Positions 1-9,709 of a DNA stretch of 64,000 nt are shown piece by piece. Each line of letters opens with the position of its first letter. Position 1 is the stretch's first letter. The notes under the pieces are model-generated. The model worked only from the letters and a program-made list of their open reading frames with translations. It was not told where the DNA came from and ran no database searches. Made by a program: the position numbers and the translations under genes. Origin of the DNA: Saprospirales bacterium (lineage in GTDB: Bacteria; Bacteroidota; Bacteroidia; Chitinophagales; JADIYW01); NCBI GenBank assembly GCA_016711605.1, contig JADJSS010000044.1:62001-126000 (forward strand), in the 5' to 3' direction.

Positions 1-770
1 TAGAACGACTTTCTGCTGGAATTATGGGTTATGCATCGTGCGAATCTATCGTAGAATATTCTTTAAAATACATGAACGAACGAAGTGCCTTTGGCAGAAC
101 CATCAATAAATTTCAAGTGCTAAGACATCGCGTTGCGCAATTAGCAGCAGAAATAGAATGCATCAAAATATTTACGTTGCAAACGTGTAAAATGCACGAA
201 CAAGGAAAATATGTGGTAAAAGAATGTTCGATGGTAAAATTAATTGCTACTGAATTAGCTGATAAAGTAATGTATCAATGTCTGCAATTTTTTGGTGGTT
301 ATGGTTATATGGAAGAATATAAAGTAGCTCGTGCTTTCCGCGATTCTCGCATTGGAACCATTGGCGGCGGCTCATCTGAAATTATGCGCGAAATAATAGC
401 AAAAATGGTCATCGATGATATTGGATACGAAAGAGCCGAATCTACTGTTGAAAGACCAGTGCACACAGTAGAAAGTATTTTTGCTACACTTCCATCTCGC
501 TTTAAAACAGAAAAAGCTGCAGGAAAAAATCTGAATATTCATTTTTCATTTACAAATAACAACTACACGGTAAACATTGCTGATGGAAAACTAAATGTTG
601 AAAATGGATTGCAAGGAACTGCTGATTGTTTAGTTGAAACAGATGACGAAACCTATATTGCCGTAGAAACTGGAAAACTCAATCCGCAGGAAGCTTTTAT
701 GACCGGAAAAATTAAAGTTTCTGACTTAATGCAGATGATGGCATTTGGCGGCTTGTTTAAAAAGTTATAA
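1..770 (+). CDS. acyl-CoA dehydrogenase C-terminal part fused to SCP2-like domain (5' partial)
   Basis: The gene runs in from the left edge; the reading frame is already open at base 3 (ERLSAGIMGYAS). Residues to about 140 are the C-terminal helical domain of a flavin acyl-CoA dehydrogenase, with the NERSAFGRTINKFQ and LQFFGGYGYMEE motifs and the GGGSSEIMRE segment. The last ~100 residues resemble an SCP2 sterol/lipid-carrier domain (start near TVESIFATLPSRF, end MMAFGGLFKKL). The usual YEG-type catalytic Glu is replaced by GGG; the Glu of the ERL motif at the window edge may be the base, as in isovaleryl- and long-chain acyl-CoA dehydrogenases. Likely role: FAD-dependent alpha,beta-dehydrogenation of an acyl-CoA in the cytoplasm, substrate unknown. 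A terminator follows at 798. Confidence 0.9.
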   Translation, partial: ERLSAGIMGYASCESIVEYSLKYMNERSAFGRTINKFQVLRHRVAQLAAEIECIKIFTLQTCKMHEQGKYVVKECSMVKLIATELADKVMYQCLQFFGGYGYMEEYKVARAFRDSRIGTIGGGSSEIMREIIAKMVIDDIGYERAESTVERPVHTVESIFATLPSRFKTEKAAGKNLNIHFSFTNNNYTVNIADGKLNVENGLQGTADCLVETDDETYIAVETGKLNPQEAFMTGKIKVSDLMQMMAFGGLFKKL

Positions 771-797
771 AATTGTGAAATACATAATAAATAAATA

Positions 798-835
798 CAA
801 AACCATTCAAAAAATTTGGATGGTTTTGCTTTTTT
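798..835 (+). terminator. rho-independent terminator after the acyl-CoA dehydrogenase gene
   Basis: Nine-bp stem CAAAACCAT (798-806) / ATGGTTTTG (820-828), followed by C and a run of T. Confidence 0.7.
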
Positions 836-856
836 GGATTTTTGGAACTAAATTTG
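825..856 (+). promoter_or_regulatory. Bacteroidota promoter for the PDZ protein
   Basis: TTTG at 825-828, a 20-bp spacer and TAAATTTG at 849-856 match the Bacteroidota -33/-7 consensus (TTTG / TAnnTTTG). The start codon is at 870, 13 bases beyond the -7 box. The -33 box overlaps the upstream terminator. Confidence 0.7.
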
Positions 857-869
857 AAGTCCAAATGTT

Positions 870-1715
870 ATGAAGAAGTCATTTTATATACCTTTAATTG
901 GATTTTTTTTCCTTTTTAGCTCATCGTTTACTTCAAAACCTGCATCTAAAGTAATAGGCGGCATCGGTGGACAGGCAATATATGATTCTATTGCGCAACG
1001 ATTTATGATTAAATCACTTGAATTAAATAATTATTTAAAAGCAAACTCACTTCGACCTGGCGATTTAATTTTAGAAATTGATAAAGTTCCAATACATAAA
1101 ATGAACTACGGCAGTGTATTGAGTTTGGTACAAGGTGAAGTTGGCACACCAATGAGTTTAAAGGTAATTCGTTATAACGGTATCGAAAAATATTATGAAA
1201 TAAAACGTATTCGTGTAACCTTAGATATGAATCCAACGTGGTGGTCGGTTCCTGATTACAAGTATTATTCCATTTTGGATGGCTTAAATTATGCAATAAA
1301 AGAACTAAAAGTAAATGGCAAAAACTCAATGGATTTGTCATCAAAAATTCCAAATAAATCTGATAGAATATTTTGTAATTTTAATTTGCGTGGTGCTTAC
1401 GAATCAATGTATAAAAAAAATGAGACTGGTAAATTTTATTATTCAGCTACATTTGTACAAACCGACGATAGAGCAAAAGCCGAAGGAATGTATTTATACT
1501 TGAACTATCAATTGAAACCGTTGAATATTCAGTTTGTAAAATTAAAACGAACAGAAAGTATTCAAACAGATACAAAAACAATTACTTATAAAGTAGATGA
1601 ATTCTCTGATATTATTTTAAGTAAAATGACGGTTCAATTAAAGTTACTGAAAGAATATGATGCTGCTGAAAATAAAAACTTATGGAAAGTAGTTTTAGAA
1701 GCAAAATTAAACTGA
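870..1715 (+). CDS. secreted PDZ-domain protein
   Basis: 281 residues. The N terminus (MKKSFYIPLIGFFFLFSSSF) is a signal peptide. Residues ~30-115 form a PDZ-like domain: a GGIGGQAI binding-loop-like segment, LRPGDLILEIDKVPI, and VGTPMSLKVIRYNG. The remaining ~165 residues show no catalytic motif, and there is no protease domain, so this is not a DegP/CtpA-type protease by itself. It is probably an exported envelope protein that binds a peptide or lipid partner. It has its own promoter. The last 9 bases overlap tail-to-tail with the WbqC-family gene on the other strand. Confidence 0.75.
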   Translation: MKKSFYIPLIGFFFLFSSSFTSKPASKVIGGIGGQAIYDSIAQRFMIKSLELNNYLKANSLRPGDLILEIDKVPIHKMNYGSVLSLVQGEVGTPMSLKVIRYNGIEKYYEIKRIRVTLDMNPTWWSVPDYKYYSILDGLNYAIKELKVNGKNSMDLSSKIPNKSDRIFCNFNLRGAYESMYKKNETGKFYYSATFVQTDDRAKAEGMYLYLNYQLKPLNIQFVKLKRTESIQTDTKTITYKVDEFSDIILSKMTVQLKLLKEYDAAENKNLWKVVLEAKLN

Positions 1716-2327
1716 TAATTTACTCAAATACTCAACGCTTGTTGTTCCTTTATTAAACAACACATCTAAAATACTCAAATCTGCTTCAAACGGAAATCTA
1801 TCGCTAAATACTTGTGGATACGATGAAAAATTAATTTCCGATTTTTTATTTGGCAAGATAAAACTTCTATAATCAGTTCCGAAAAATTCATCTTTTGAAA
1901 AATATTTTTCAGTAAATTTTACCGACAAATCAACTTTTAATATCGATGCAATAGTTTGCATAAATTGAAAATTAAAATCGATTAATAACTCAAATTTCTG
2001 TTCATAAAACTTCTTCAAATGATCTTCGTAATAATCAAAATATGGTGAGCGACTATATGCTGAAACCATACTATGCCAATGTAATTCTTGCCATCTTTCG
2101 TTGTATGAAATTCGCACATCTTTCATAGCTGCATGTTGGCTTTTTCCACTTTCCAACGGAATACTTAAACGCAACAAACCATTCGCACCTAATATATGCG
2201 TGCGGTTTCTGTAACTTCTGCGCACATAATGTTCGTGCGAGTCAATATAAATTTCTTTCGATTTCAAAAGCAAATTCCAGTAACTACAATTTCCAGCATA
2301 TTGCGATTCAATTAAAATAGGTTGCAT
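1707..2327 (-). CDS. WbqC-like family protein
   Basis: 206 residues, close to usual family length. The opening (IESQYAGNCSYWNLL) and the YVRRSYRNRTHILGANGLLRL and DVRISYNERWQELHW segments (split here only for description) are typical of the WbqC family found with polysaccharide and lipid biosynthesis genes in Bacteroidota. The biochemical role of the family is not settled. A perfect TATCTTTG box lies only 4 bases before the ATG, implying a leaderless mRNA. The 3' end overlaps the PDZ gene by 9 bases in convergent orientation. Confidence 0.8.
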   Translation of the reverse strand: MQPILIESQYAGNCSYWNLLLKSKEIYIDSHEHYVRRSYRNRTHILGANGLLRLSIPLESGKSQHAAMKDVRISYNERWQELHWHSMVSAYSRSPYFDYYEDHLKKFYEQKFELLIDFNFQFMQTIASILKVDLSVKFTEKYFSKDEFFGTDYRSFILPNKKSEINFSSYPQVFSDRFPFEADLSILDVLFNKGTTSVEYLSKLSV

Positions 2328-2331
2328 GTTG

Positions 2332-2339
2332 CAAAGATA
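2332..2339 (-). promoter_or_regulatory. -7 box (TATCTTTG) of the WbqC-family gene
   Basis: Minus-strand TATCTTTG fits TAnnTTTG exactly and ends 4 bases before the start codon at 2327. Transcription starting 5-7 bases past the box would begin at or next to the ATG. Confidence 0.55.
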
Positions 2340-2350
2340 ATTCTATAAAA

Positions 2351-2381
2351 TAAAAAATGGCTTGAAAAATCAAACCATTTT
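2351..2381 (-). terminator. terminator of the T9SS type A protein gene
   Basis: On the minus strand a 12-position stem with one mismatch (2354-2365 against 2370-2381) is followed by six T. It sits between the end of the T9SS gene and the WbqC-family gene. Confidence 0.55.
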
Positions 2382-2406
2382 ATATCTCAACTTGTTAAGT
2401 TTAAAT

Positions 2407-5400
2407 TTATTGCTTAACTATTTTTTTGGTATAAATTAAATTTGATTTTTCTGAGATTACTTTCAATAAATAAATACCATTTGCCAAAGAACGCATATCC
2501 GTTTCAATCGTATTTTTGCCTGCATTAATTTCTTTATTTGTATTAATGAGATTTCTACCTAAATCATCCAAAATTTCAAGTTGAATTGATTCATCTGTTG
2601 GTGTTGTAAAATCAAAAAACAAAATATCTTTCACAGGATTTGGAAATAAATTATTTACAAATGCAGGTTGATTAGCATAAGAAAAATTGACCAAAACAAC
2701 ATCAGAATAATGAATAGAACCATCAATATCTACTTGTTTCAACCGGTAATAATTTTGTCCGGTCAAAGGATGTTCATCTAACAATTGATAATTTAAAATA
2801 CGGTTACTAAAGCCAGCAGCATCAACAGTTCCGATAGTTGTAGCAAAATTATTTCCATCAATAGAACGTTCTACAATAAAATAATCACTGTTTTTTTCTG
2901 ATGCAGTTTTCCATGAAAGCAATACATTTTCATTTTGATTTTCTGCTTTAAATTCTAATAATTCAACAGGCAATGTGATATCATGTTGTATCGTTGCAAA
3001 TTTAGAAAACCCAGACATTGATGTTCGCTGCACCGCAGTTACAGGATTTCCAACAACACAATTACCATTCAAAGCCCAAGCTGCTGAAGCAGATGGACTT
3101 TTCGCAATGGAGAAATAAGTTTTGCTATTTGTATAACTTCTATTGTATAAAGTCATTGTATAATTTCCTGTAGTTGCAGCAGATGCATCAATGCTCCAAT
3201 AACCATTATTTAAGTAAGGAGCATTGTAAGTAACACTGCATTCTGTGCCCCAACCTGGTGCTCCAGGAAGTGTCCAAGTTGCATTCCATGGGTCAAAACG
3301 AGCTACTAATTGTATTGCTGTTGTTGCAACTGCTGATGTGAAATTTACGTTTGCTCGTTCGTAACCAGGTATTGCATGTCCAACTGGAAAATCAAATGAA
3401 CCAGTAGCATTGGCTGCTAAGTAACGTCGTAGATTTCCTTCTACATAACTATTTATATTTCCAGTGGTAACAGCATTTATTGCTGTATTGGTTAAAACAA
3501 CTTCTTGTGTATTTGGTGTTATGATTTTTCCTGCTGTAAGCGTTAATTGACCATTTGTACCTAACACCATATTAGGTGTATTAGATGTTGAGATTGAAAC
3601 ACCTGTTCCTAAATGATTCATTACTACATTATTTAATGTAAGAATTGGTATTGAAGCATTCTGATTTGGACTATATGTTTGTGCAGCAGAGCCATTAAAC
3701 GTTAACGTTGAGTTTGCAGTATTTGTAAATGTTGTTGCGCCAGCAGCATTGATAATATTTCCTGCAATAGTTAGATTTTTATTGTTTAAGTTAAATATAC
3801 TTGTGTTGTTTGTTGTTGTAAAATTTCCAAGCATTTCTAAATTAGTATTTGTTGTAACTGTACAATTAGTACCACCAACAGCATCCGTAATAGTAAGGTT
3901 TCCTAATTTACTTGAGCTACTCAATGTGCCATTTAAGGAATGTGAAATATAATCATCACTGAATAAAATAGTTGAAGTTGGATCAGCAATAATGGTTCCG
4001 TTATTGTATAAACTTTCGCAAATTTTCAAAGTTGAATTTGCACCTAAAGTCAATGTTGCACCTGGATCAACAGTGATATTTCTGACATTGACAATACCCA
4101 TTGCTGCTGTTATTGTTGGTTGGAAAGAAGATGCAGGTGAAACTATTGCGTTAATTCCGCAAGTTGGTATAGTGCAGCCACCCCAATTTACATTGGTATT
4201 CCAATTGGTTGTATTTGCGCCACCAGTCCATGTTACAGATGCTGGTGTACCATAATTTACAACACCTGCAGCTGTACTCGTAAAATCAAGTGTAAATCCT
4301 GATGTACTATTAGAAAAATTTTGTACTGCTAATAAATATACATCACCTGTAGCAACTGTTACACCTGTTTCATAGGCACCGTCATATCCAGAATAAGGTG
4401 AAGGTGTATTTCCTGTTGGTGATAATCCAGTAACACCTAAATAGCTATAATTACAAGCAACTGTATTGTTGCCACCATTTGTATTAATTGCACTACAAGT
4501 AGTTGCACCTGCACCTGTAATTTTCCAAAGTAAAAAATCATAATCGGTTTCATCACCAGCGATACCATTATAATCATTCGGAACGATATTAAAATAAAGA
4601 GTTCCAGGATTATCTATAATAATTTTATACCATGCCGAACCGCGTTCACCTGTGGTGCAATTTTCATCTGCATCTGATGTTTGGTCACAAGTAAATCCTA
4701 TTCCTTGATATCCAGGATCACCTACATCAATAATTGAATTACAAACTGTAATTGGTGTAACACATTCTTGTCCAGAAGAAGATGGATACGTTGAATTTTT
4801 ATTAATAACCGTAATAGCAAAAGTTCCAGTCAAATCATCATTACCATCTACAGCTATATAATAAGTTGAACCGCTAACCAAACCTGTTACTGTTAGTTCT
4901 GATATCGTTAATGATGTAAAACCACAATCTGGTGCATCATCGTTACAATCTAACAAAGTTAAACCAGCACCACAAGTACCAGAATATATAGCAATTTGTG
5001 TTTCCGTTAAAGTTCCTGGTGCTGTTCTAATCATTACATTACCGTTAGCTGGTGCTACAAACGAATACCAAACAGTATTTACATTACCACTTGTCCAGCA
5101 AGATGGTGTTGCAGGTTCGCCGATATTAAAAGAACAACCATTATTACCAGAAGCAATTGAACCTAAAGTTATATTTATAGCATTACAAGGCAAATCATTA
5201 TTCGGTGTTCCAAAAGGACAAGGATTTGTTAAACATAAATTTTGAACCGTAGTTCCTGTAAAATAACTATACATTCTTATATAGTAGGTTTGTCCAACCG
5301 TTAAACCAGAAATTGTTCCACCAGTATTATTATCTGTGCACAAAATAGCATTCATGGTTGAACCGCATGTGCCTGAAAATACTTGCCAGTAAACATCTGT

Positions 5401-7002
5401 TTCACCAGAAACCCAGGTAGCAGTAAAATTAACTAATGTAGATGGTGCTACAAATGAAAACCAAACATCATTGGTTGGTGTACCAGAATTACTAGTACAA
5501 GCACCACTTGGTGTCACATTTGAATTTGTTGAACTTGCATTCGACTGATTATTTAAAGATGAACAAGAACCATCTGTTGGAAATGCAGGAAATGGTTTTG
5601 CACCAGAACAATTATCATTAGTTGGTGGTGGTGGCGTTGTTTGAATGCAAATATTCTGCACCGTAGTTCCAGTAAAATAACTGTATAATCGGACATAATA
5701 TTTTTGACCAATTGTTAAACCAGTTAATGTAGCACCAGTGTTATTATCTGTACATAAAATAGCTGTCATCGTAGAACCACAAGCACCAGAAAATACTTGC
5801 CAATACACATCCGTTTCGCCGGAAACCCAAGTTGCAGAAAGTATATGTGTGGTTGCAGAAGCAATAAATGAAAACCAAACATCATTAGCTGGAGTGCCTG
5901 AATTACTCGTACATACGCCACTTGGTGTTACATTTGAATTGGTTGAATTTGCATTTGATTGATTGGATAAAGTTGCGCAAGTTCCATCTGTTGGAACAAT
6001 CGGAAATGCAGTTGCACCAGAACAATTATCATTTGCTGGTGGCGTTGGAAGTGTACCACATTGAACATATCGGTATCGAAAATTTGAATTCGTTCCACAT
6101 GAACTATTAGTATTATTATAAACTCGAACAGTTCCTGTAAAAGTTGCTGTCCAACTAACAGGTGTAGTACCTGATGCATAAATCGGTGTGCCACCAGATG
6201 TGTTTGCAATCGTTAAATAATCTGTAGAAATATCTGTGCTGAAAATGTACGGCGTTCCAGAAGTTACACTAACTACTGAATATTCTGTAGCATAACCAGC
6301 AGATGTAATTGTTTCTTGCGTTCCATTACATATTGGTGTAATGGTTGATGATGGATATTGCGTGGTATTAGATGTGCAACCAGAACCAACCGGTGTTGTT
6401 GTTGTAATCAATGTAACGTCATCTATTGCGCCTGGTGGATCATAAGCACCTGAGCCATCGCATTTCCATTGAAAAATCAAATTGGATGTCGTTCCTGCAA
6501 GTGATGCAGGTAAATTAATAGTTGCTGTTTGCCACGTTGTTTGAAAATTATACCATGTGCTTCCAACTTGTGCTACGACAGCGTTTTCTGTTCCAGCAGT
6601 TGGAATTGTTCCTGACACAAATACTTTTAAATTGTCCCAATCAAAAGAAGCACCTTCGCCATCGCATTTCCATTTAAACGATAATGTAATTGTTGGCTCG
6701 CCTGTAGGAAATGTAATGGATCTATAAATATGTTGAACTCTTGAAGTGCCGCCAGTGTATACGTTTGTTGTGCCGCCATCATTTGACACATAAGCACTTT
6801 GTGTGCCTGCAAAAGAAGTTGCTGTTCCTATCTGCCATTTATCAGCAGCAGCACCACCTGCGTTAACTCTTGTCCAACCTGTTGCGCCACTTTCAAAACC
6901 ACCATTATTAACTGTTGGACTTAACAAAGTTGTTTGTGCAAATAATAAATTACCTGTACAAATGCTGATTATTAAAAATATTGATTGTAAAATTTTATCC
7001 AT
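2407..7002 (-). CDS. large secreted protein with T9SS type A sorting domain
   Basis: 1531 residues. An N-terminal signal peptide (to LLFAQ, ~23) is followed by a jelly-roll-like segment (NGGFESGATGW, ~33-200). Two near-duplicate blocks start with NDNCSGA and contain ETDVYWQVFSG (~325-455 and ~460-590). More PPC-like segments with ETQIAIYSGTCG follow, then a long beta-helix/adhesin-like stretch. The last ~75 residues are a type A C-terminal signal: LFPNPVKDILFFDF, LANGIYLLKV, KKIVKQ. The product is expected on the cell surface or released through T9SS; no enzymatic motif was seen, so an adhesive or structural role is inferred. The small secreted gene at 7014 lies 11 bases upstream on the same strand, suggesting co-transcription. 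Confidence 0.88.
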   Translation of the reverse strand: MDKILQSIFLIISICTGNLLFAQTTLLSPTVNNGGFESGATGWTRVNAGGAAADKWQIGTATSFAGTQSAYVSNDGGTTNVYTGGTSRVQHIYRSITFPTGEPTITLSFKWKCDGEGASFDWDNLKVFVSGTIPTAGTENAVVAQVGSTWYNFQTTWQTATINLPASLAGTTSNLIFQWKCDGSGAYDPPGAIDDVTLITTTTPVGSGCTSNTTQYPSSTITPICNGTQETITSAGYATEYSVVSVTSGTPYIFSTDISTDYLTIANTSGGTPIYASGTTPVSWTATFTGTVRVYNNTNSSCGTNSNFRYRYVQCGTLPTPPANDNCSGATAFPIVPTDGTCATLSNQSNANSTNSNVTPSGVCTSNSGTPANDVWFSFIASATTHILSATWVSGETDVYWQVFSGACGSTMTAILCTDNNTGATLTGLTIGQKYYVRLYSYFTGTTVQNICIQTTPPPPTNDNCSGAKPFPAFPTDGSCSSLNNQSNASSTNSNVTPSGACTSNSGTPTNDVWFSFVAPSTLVNFTATWVSGETDVYWQVFSGTCGSTMNAILCTDNNTGGTISGLTVGQTYYIRMYSYFTGTTVQNLCLTNPCPFGTPNNDLPCNAINITLGSIASGNNGCSFNIGEPATPSCWTSGNVNTVWYSFVAPANGNVMIRTAPGTLTETQIAIYSGTCGAGLTLLDCNDDAPDCGFTSLTISELTVTGLVSGSTYYIAVDGNDDLTGTFAITVINKNSTYPSSSGQECVTPITVCNSIIDVGDPGYQGIGFTCDQTSDADENCTTGERGSAWYKIIIDNPGTLYFNIVPNDYNGIAGDETDYDFLLWKITGAGATTCSAINTNGGNNTVACNYSYLGVTGLSPTGNTPSPYSGYDGAYETGVTVATGDVYLLAVQNFSNSTSGFTLDFTSTAAGVVNYGTPASVTWTGGANTTNWNTNVNWGGCTIPTCGINAIVSPASSFQPTITAAMGIVNVRNITVDPGATLTLGANSTLKICESLYNNGTIIADPTSTILFSDDYISHSLNGTLSSSSKLGNLTITDAVGGTNCTVTTNTNLEMLGNFTTTNNTSIFNLNNKNLTIAGNIINAAGATTFTNTANSTLTFNGSAAQTYSPNQNASIPILTLNNVVMNHLGTGVSISTSNTPNMVLGTNGQLTLTAGKIITPNTQEVVLTNTAINAVTTGNINSYVEGNLRRYLAANATGSFDFPVGHAIPGYERANVNFTSAVATTAIQLVARFDPWNATWTLPGAPGWGTECSVTYNAPYLNNGYWSIDASAATTGNYTMTLYNRSYTNSKTYFSIAKSPSASAAWALNGNCVVGNPVTAVQRTSMSGFSKFATIQHDITLPVELLEFKAENQNENVLLSWKTASEKNSDYFIVERSIDGNNFATTIGTVDAAGFSNRILNYQLLDEHPLTGQNYYRLKQVDIDGSIHYSDVVLVNFSYANQPAFVNNLFPNPVKDILFFDFTTPTDESIQLEILDDLGRNLINTNKEINAGKNTIETDMRSLANGIYLLKVISEKSNLIYTKKIVKQ

Positions 7003-7013
7003 CTCTACTTACC

Positions 7014-7385
7014 TTATTTAGTTTTTAATTCTTTCACTTTCGCTTCCAATTCCATTTTTAGTTTTTCCTTCTGTTCTCTAGTTAATTCATTTGGTTTCTT
7101 ATCTTCAAAATCTATTATTTCTCTAGCTGGAATGTTCACTTTTATAAGTTTATTCAAAACAACATTTTTATTAATTGGCTTTGCAGTTTCAACATAAACA
7201 AAATGTTCTGATTGATTTAAAGAAAGAAAATCAGCATGTGTAAATTTCTGAATCCAAGCTTTTGTCTCATCTGCATCCATTTGAATAGTAGAAGCAAAAC
7301 TTATTTTGTAAGTATATTTTTCTATAGTTTGTCCTTTCATAAAAAAAGGAAAAAAGACGAGAACAGTGTAAAAAAAATATTTCAT
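7014..7385 (-). CDS. small secreted protein, unknown function
   Basis: 123 residues with a signal peptide (MKYFFYTVLVFFPFFMKGQ). The central part (KYTYKISFASTIQMDADETKAWI) recalls small secreted proteins that accompany T9SS substrates in Bacteroidota. The C terminus is a Lys/Glu-rich helix (REQKEKLKMELEAKVKELKT). It precedes the T9SS type A gene by 11 bases and is probably co-transcribed with it. I do not recognise a named family. Confidence 0.65.
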   Translation of the reverse strand: MKYFFYTVLVFFPFFMKGQTIEKYTYKISFASTIQMDADETKAWIQKFTHADFLSLNQSEHFVYVETAKPINKNVVLNKLIKVNIPAREIIDFEDKKPNELTREQKEKLKMELEAKVKELKTK

Positions 7386-7659
7386 ATAGTTAATAATTCA
7401 ATTATCTAATTAACAAGTCGCACAAAAAAACTAATTAGTTGCAGTTAACTGATAATCAGTACCAATAAAGTTAAAAAAAATCATGTTTATTTCTTACTTT
7501 TTTTTATGATATTCAATAAAATTTAACAAAACTGACGAAATATGCTAAGAAAATGTAAAACAAATCCTGAATTTTATCAAAAAAGGTCATTTTTTTACAT
7601 TCATTTTAAGATAATGAGATTGAAACATTTATTTTAATGCAAATTCTTACCTTCGCATC

Positions 7660-8540
7660 ATGCAATGGTTGCTTACCAAAATCGGATTATTTTATGCTAA
7701 AATGCTATCATGGATAAGTTTAGGCAAATTATATATACTTTCTGATTTTTTTATTTCATTTTGATACACATTTATTCGTACAGAAAAACCATTATCGATT
7801 TAAATTTAATTCACGCATTTAAAGACAAACGCAGTGAAGAATTATGGTTTATTCGCGATAATTATTACCGACATTTTGCAGATTTTATTTTTGAAACTAT
7901 TAAATCTATTTCTATTTCAAAAGAAGAACTACAACATCGCATTCAATTGCATCACAACAGCTATGCAATGCTTAAAAAATACGAAGAAACTGGTCAGCAT
8001 ATTTTTGTAGTATTGGGTCATTATGGAAATTGGGAATGGGCCTCTTTTGTTGCAGGCATGGAAACAAAGCTACCATCTTATGCAATTTATGCACCACCAA
8101 GTAATAAAACATTTGAAAAATTTTTGGTGAAAAATCGTTCACGATTTGGTTGCCAGTTAGTAGGAATGAATCAGATGAAATCGTTGTATGTAAATTTGCA
8201 AAAGCAACAATCGTTGGTTGCCTTTGTTGCCGACCAAACACCTGTTGACACCGACAACGCATACTGGACAAATTTCCTTAGTATCAACACGCCTTTTTTT
8301 AACGGATTTGATAATTTGGCACGTAAAACAAATGCTATTGTTTTATACACGTCTATCAAGAAAATAAATCGTGGTTATTACGAAATTAATTTTGAAACCA
8401 TAACCGAAAACGCAAGCCAAGAAACAGCAAATACCATTGCAGAAAAATATGTTCGCTTTTTAGAAAAAGACATACAAGACAAACCAGAATACTGGCTTTG
8501 GAGCCACAGACGTTGGAAACGTGCTGGAATTAATTATTAG
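7660..8540 (+). CDS. LpxL/HtrB-type lysophospholipid acyltransferase, frameshifted
   Basis: Two frames together make one ~293-residue protein. Frame 1 from ATG 7660 gives MQWLLTKIGLFYAKMLSW up to LYILSDFF and then stops at 7762. The rest continues in another frame (YFILIHIYSYRKTIIDLNL) to 8540. Adding one T to the seven-T run 7746-7752 joins them exactly at the place expected for the family. The catalytic HX4E motif (GHYGNWEW) and VADQTP are present. Role: membrane-associated transfer of a secondary acyl chain to lipid A or a related lipid. If the indel is real, the N-terminal membrane helix is lost; a TTG at 7761 could start a truncated form. Upstream TACCTTCG is a one-mismatch -7 box 4 bases before the ATG. 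Confidence 0.8.
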
Positions 8541-8640
8541 TCTTTAGTCATTAGTGTTATAAGATATTAGTAATTAGATAAAGAAATTAGTAAACATATT
8601 TTTTGTATTTTTCAACCTTATAACTCACCACAAATAACTT

Positions 8641-9687
8641 ATAACTATCACCATATCAATCGTCATATTAAACTATAATGGAAAAAATTGGCTCGAACAA
8701 TTTTTGCCAAACGTGATAGCCAATACAACCTATCCAAACGCAGAAATTATTATAGCTGATAATGCATCAACCGATGATTCTGTTGCCTTTTTAAAAACTA
8801 ATTTTCCATCTATAAAAATTGTTACAAATGATAAAAACACTGGCTATGCTGGTGGTTATAATGATGCACTTCAAAAAATTGAAAGTGATTATTATGTGTT
8901 GTTAAATTCTGATGTTGAAGTAACGCCAAACTGGATTGAAAATATAATGGATTTTATGTTGAAAGACAAATTGATGGTAGCTTGTCAGCCAAAAATTTTA
9001 TCCTTTCACGAAAAAAATAAATTTGAATATGCTGGTGCTGCAGGTGGTTTTATTGATAAATATGGTTATCCTTTTTGTCGCGGCAGAATTTTTGACACTT
9101 GCGAAACAGACGAAAATCAATACAACAAAAGTGGTGAAATATTTTGGGCAAGCGGTGCTTGTTTGTTTATAAATGCAAAATTATTTCATGAAGTTGGTGG
9201 TTTCGATGCTGACTTTTTTGCACACATGGAAGAAATTGATTTGTGTTGGCGATTAAAAAATTTAGGATATAAAATTGGCTATTGTGCAGAAAGTGTTGTC
9301 TATCATGTTGGTGGTGGCACGCTGCATAAATCAAATCCTAAAAAAACTTTTTTAAATTTTAGAAACAATAGAAAATTGTTACGCAAAAATTTATCGGAAT
9401 TGGATTTGCAAAAAATTTATTCAACCAGAAATAAATTAGATCAAGTAGCCATTTTAGCAGCATTAGCCAAAGGTAATATTGCCGAAGCTAAAGCAATTCG
9501 AAATGGTTTAAACGAATATAAAAACACCACGCATAAATGGGACAAAAAGCGCGAAGAAAATGAGATGCTACAACAAACCATTTCTGTTGGAACACCAAAT
9601 AAAACAGGCATTTTCAACGAAAGTATAATATGGAATTATTTTGCAAAAGGCATCAAAAAATTCAGCAATTTAAAATGGAAATCATAA
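8641..9687 (+). CDS. family 2 glycosyltransferase, start codon not canonical
   Basis: About 348 residues. The family N terminus (ISIVILNYNGKNWLEQFLPN) is readable in frame from ~8653, but no ATG, GTG or TTG occurs between the in-frame stop at 8635 and TTG 8704. ATA 8641 or ATA 8653 would be the natural places, so the start is uncertain. GT-A features: IIIADNASTDDS, the DXD-type motif LLNSDVEV, and GGFDADFFAHMEEIDLCWRL with the ED acceptor-site motif. It resembles rhamnosyltransferase-like cytoplasmic enzymes that use nucleotide sugars for surface polysaccharide. It lies upstream of the RmlD-like gene (22 bases apart), in an operon. Confidence 0.85.
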   Translation: MTITISIVILNYNGKNWLEQFLPNVIANTTYPNAEIIIADNASTDDSVAFLKTNFPSIKIVTNDKNTGYAGGYNDALQKIESDYYVLLNSDVEVTPNWIENIMDFMLKDKLMVACQPKILSFHEKNKFEYAGAAGGFIDKYGYPFCRGRIFDTCETDENQYNKSGEIFWASGACLFINAKLFHEVGGFDADFFAHMEEIDLCWRLKNLGYKIGYCAESVVYHVGGGTLHKSNPKKTFLNFRNNRKLLRKNLSELDLQKIYSTRNKLDQVAILAALAKGNIAEAKAIRNGLNEYKNTTHKWDKKREENEMLQQTISVGTPNKTGIFNESIIWNYFAKGIKKFSNLKWKS

Positions 9688-9709
9688 TTCTTAATTCTTA
9701 ATTTAAAAA

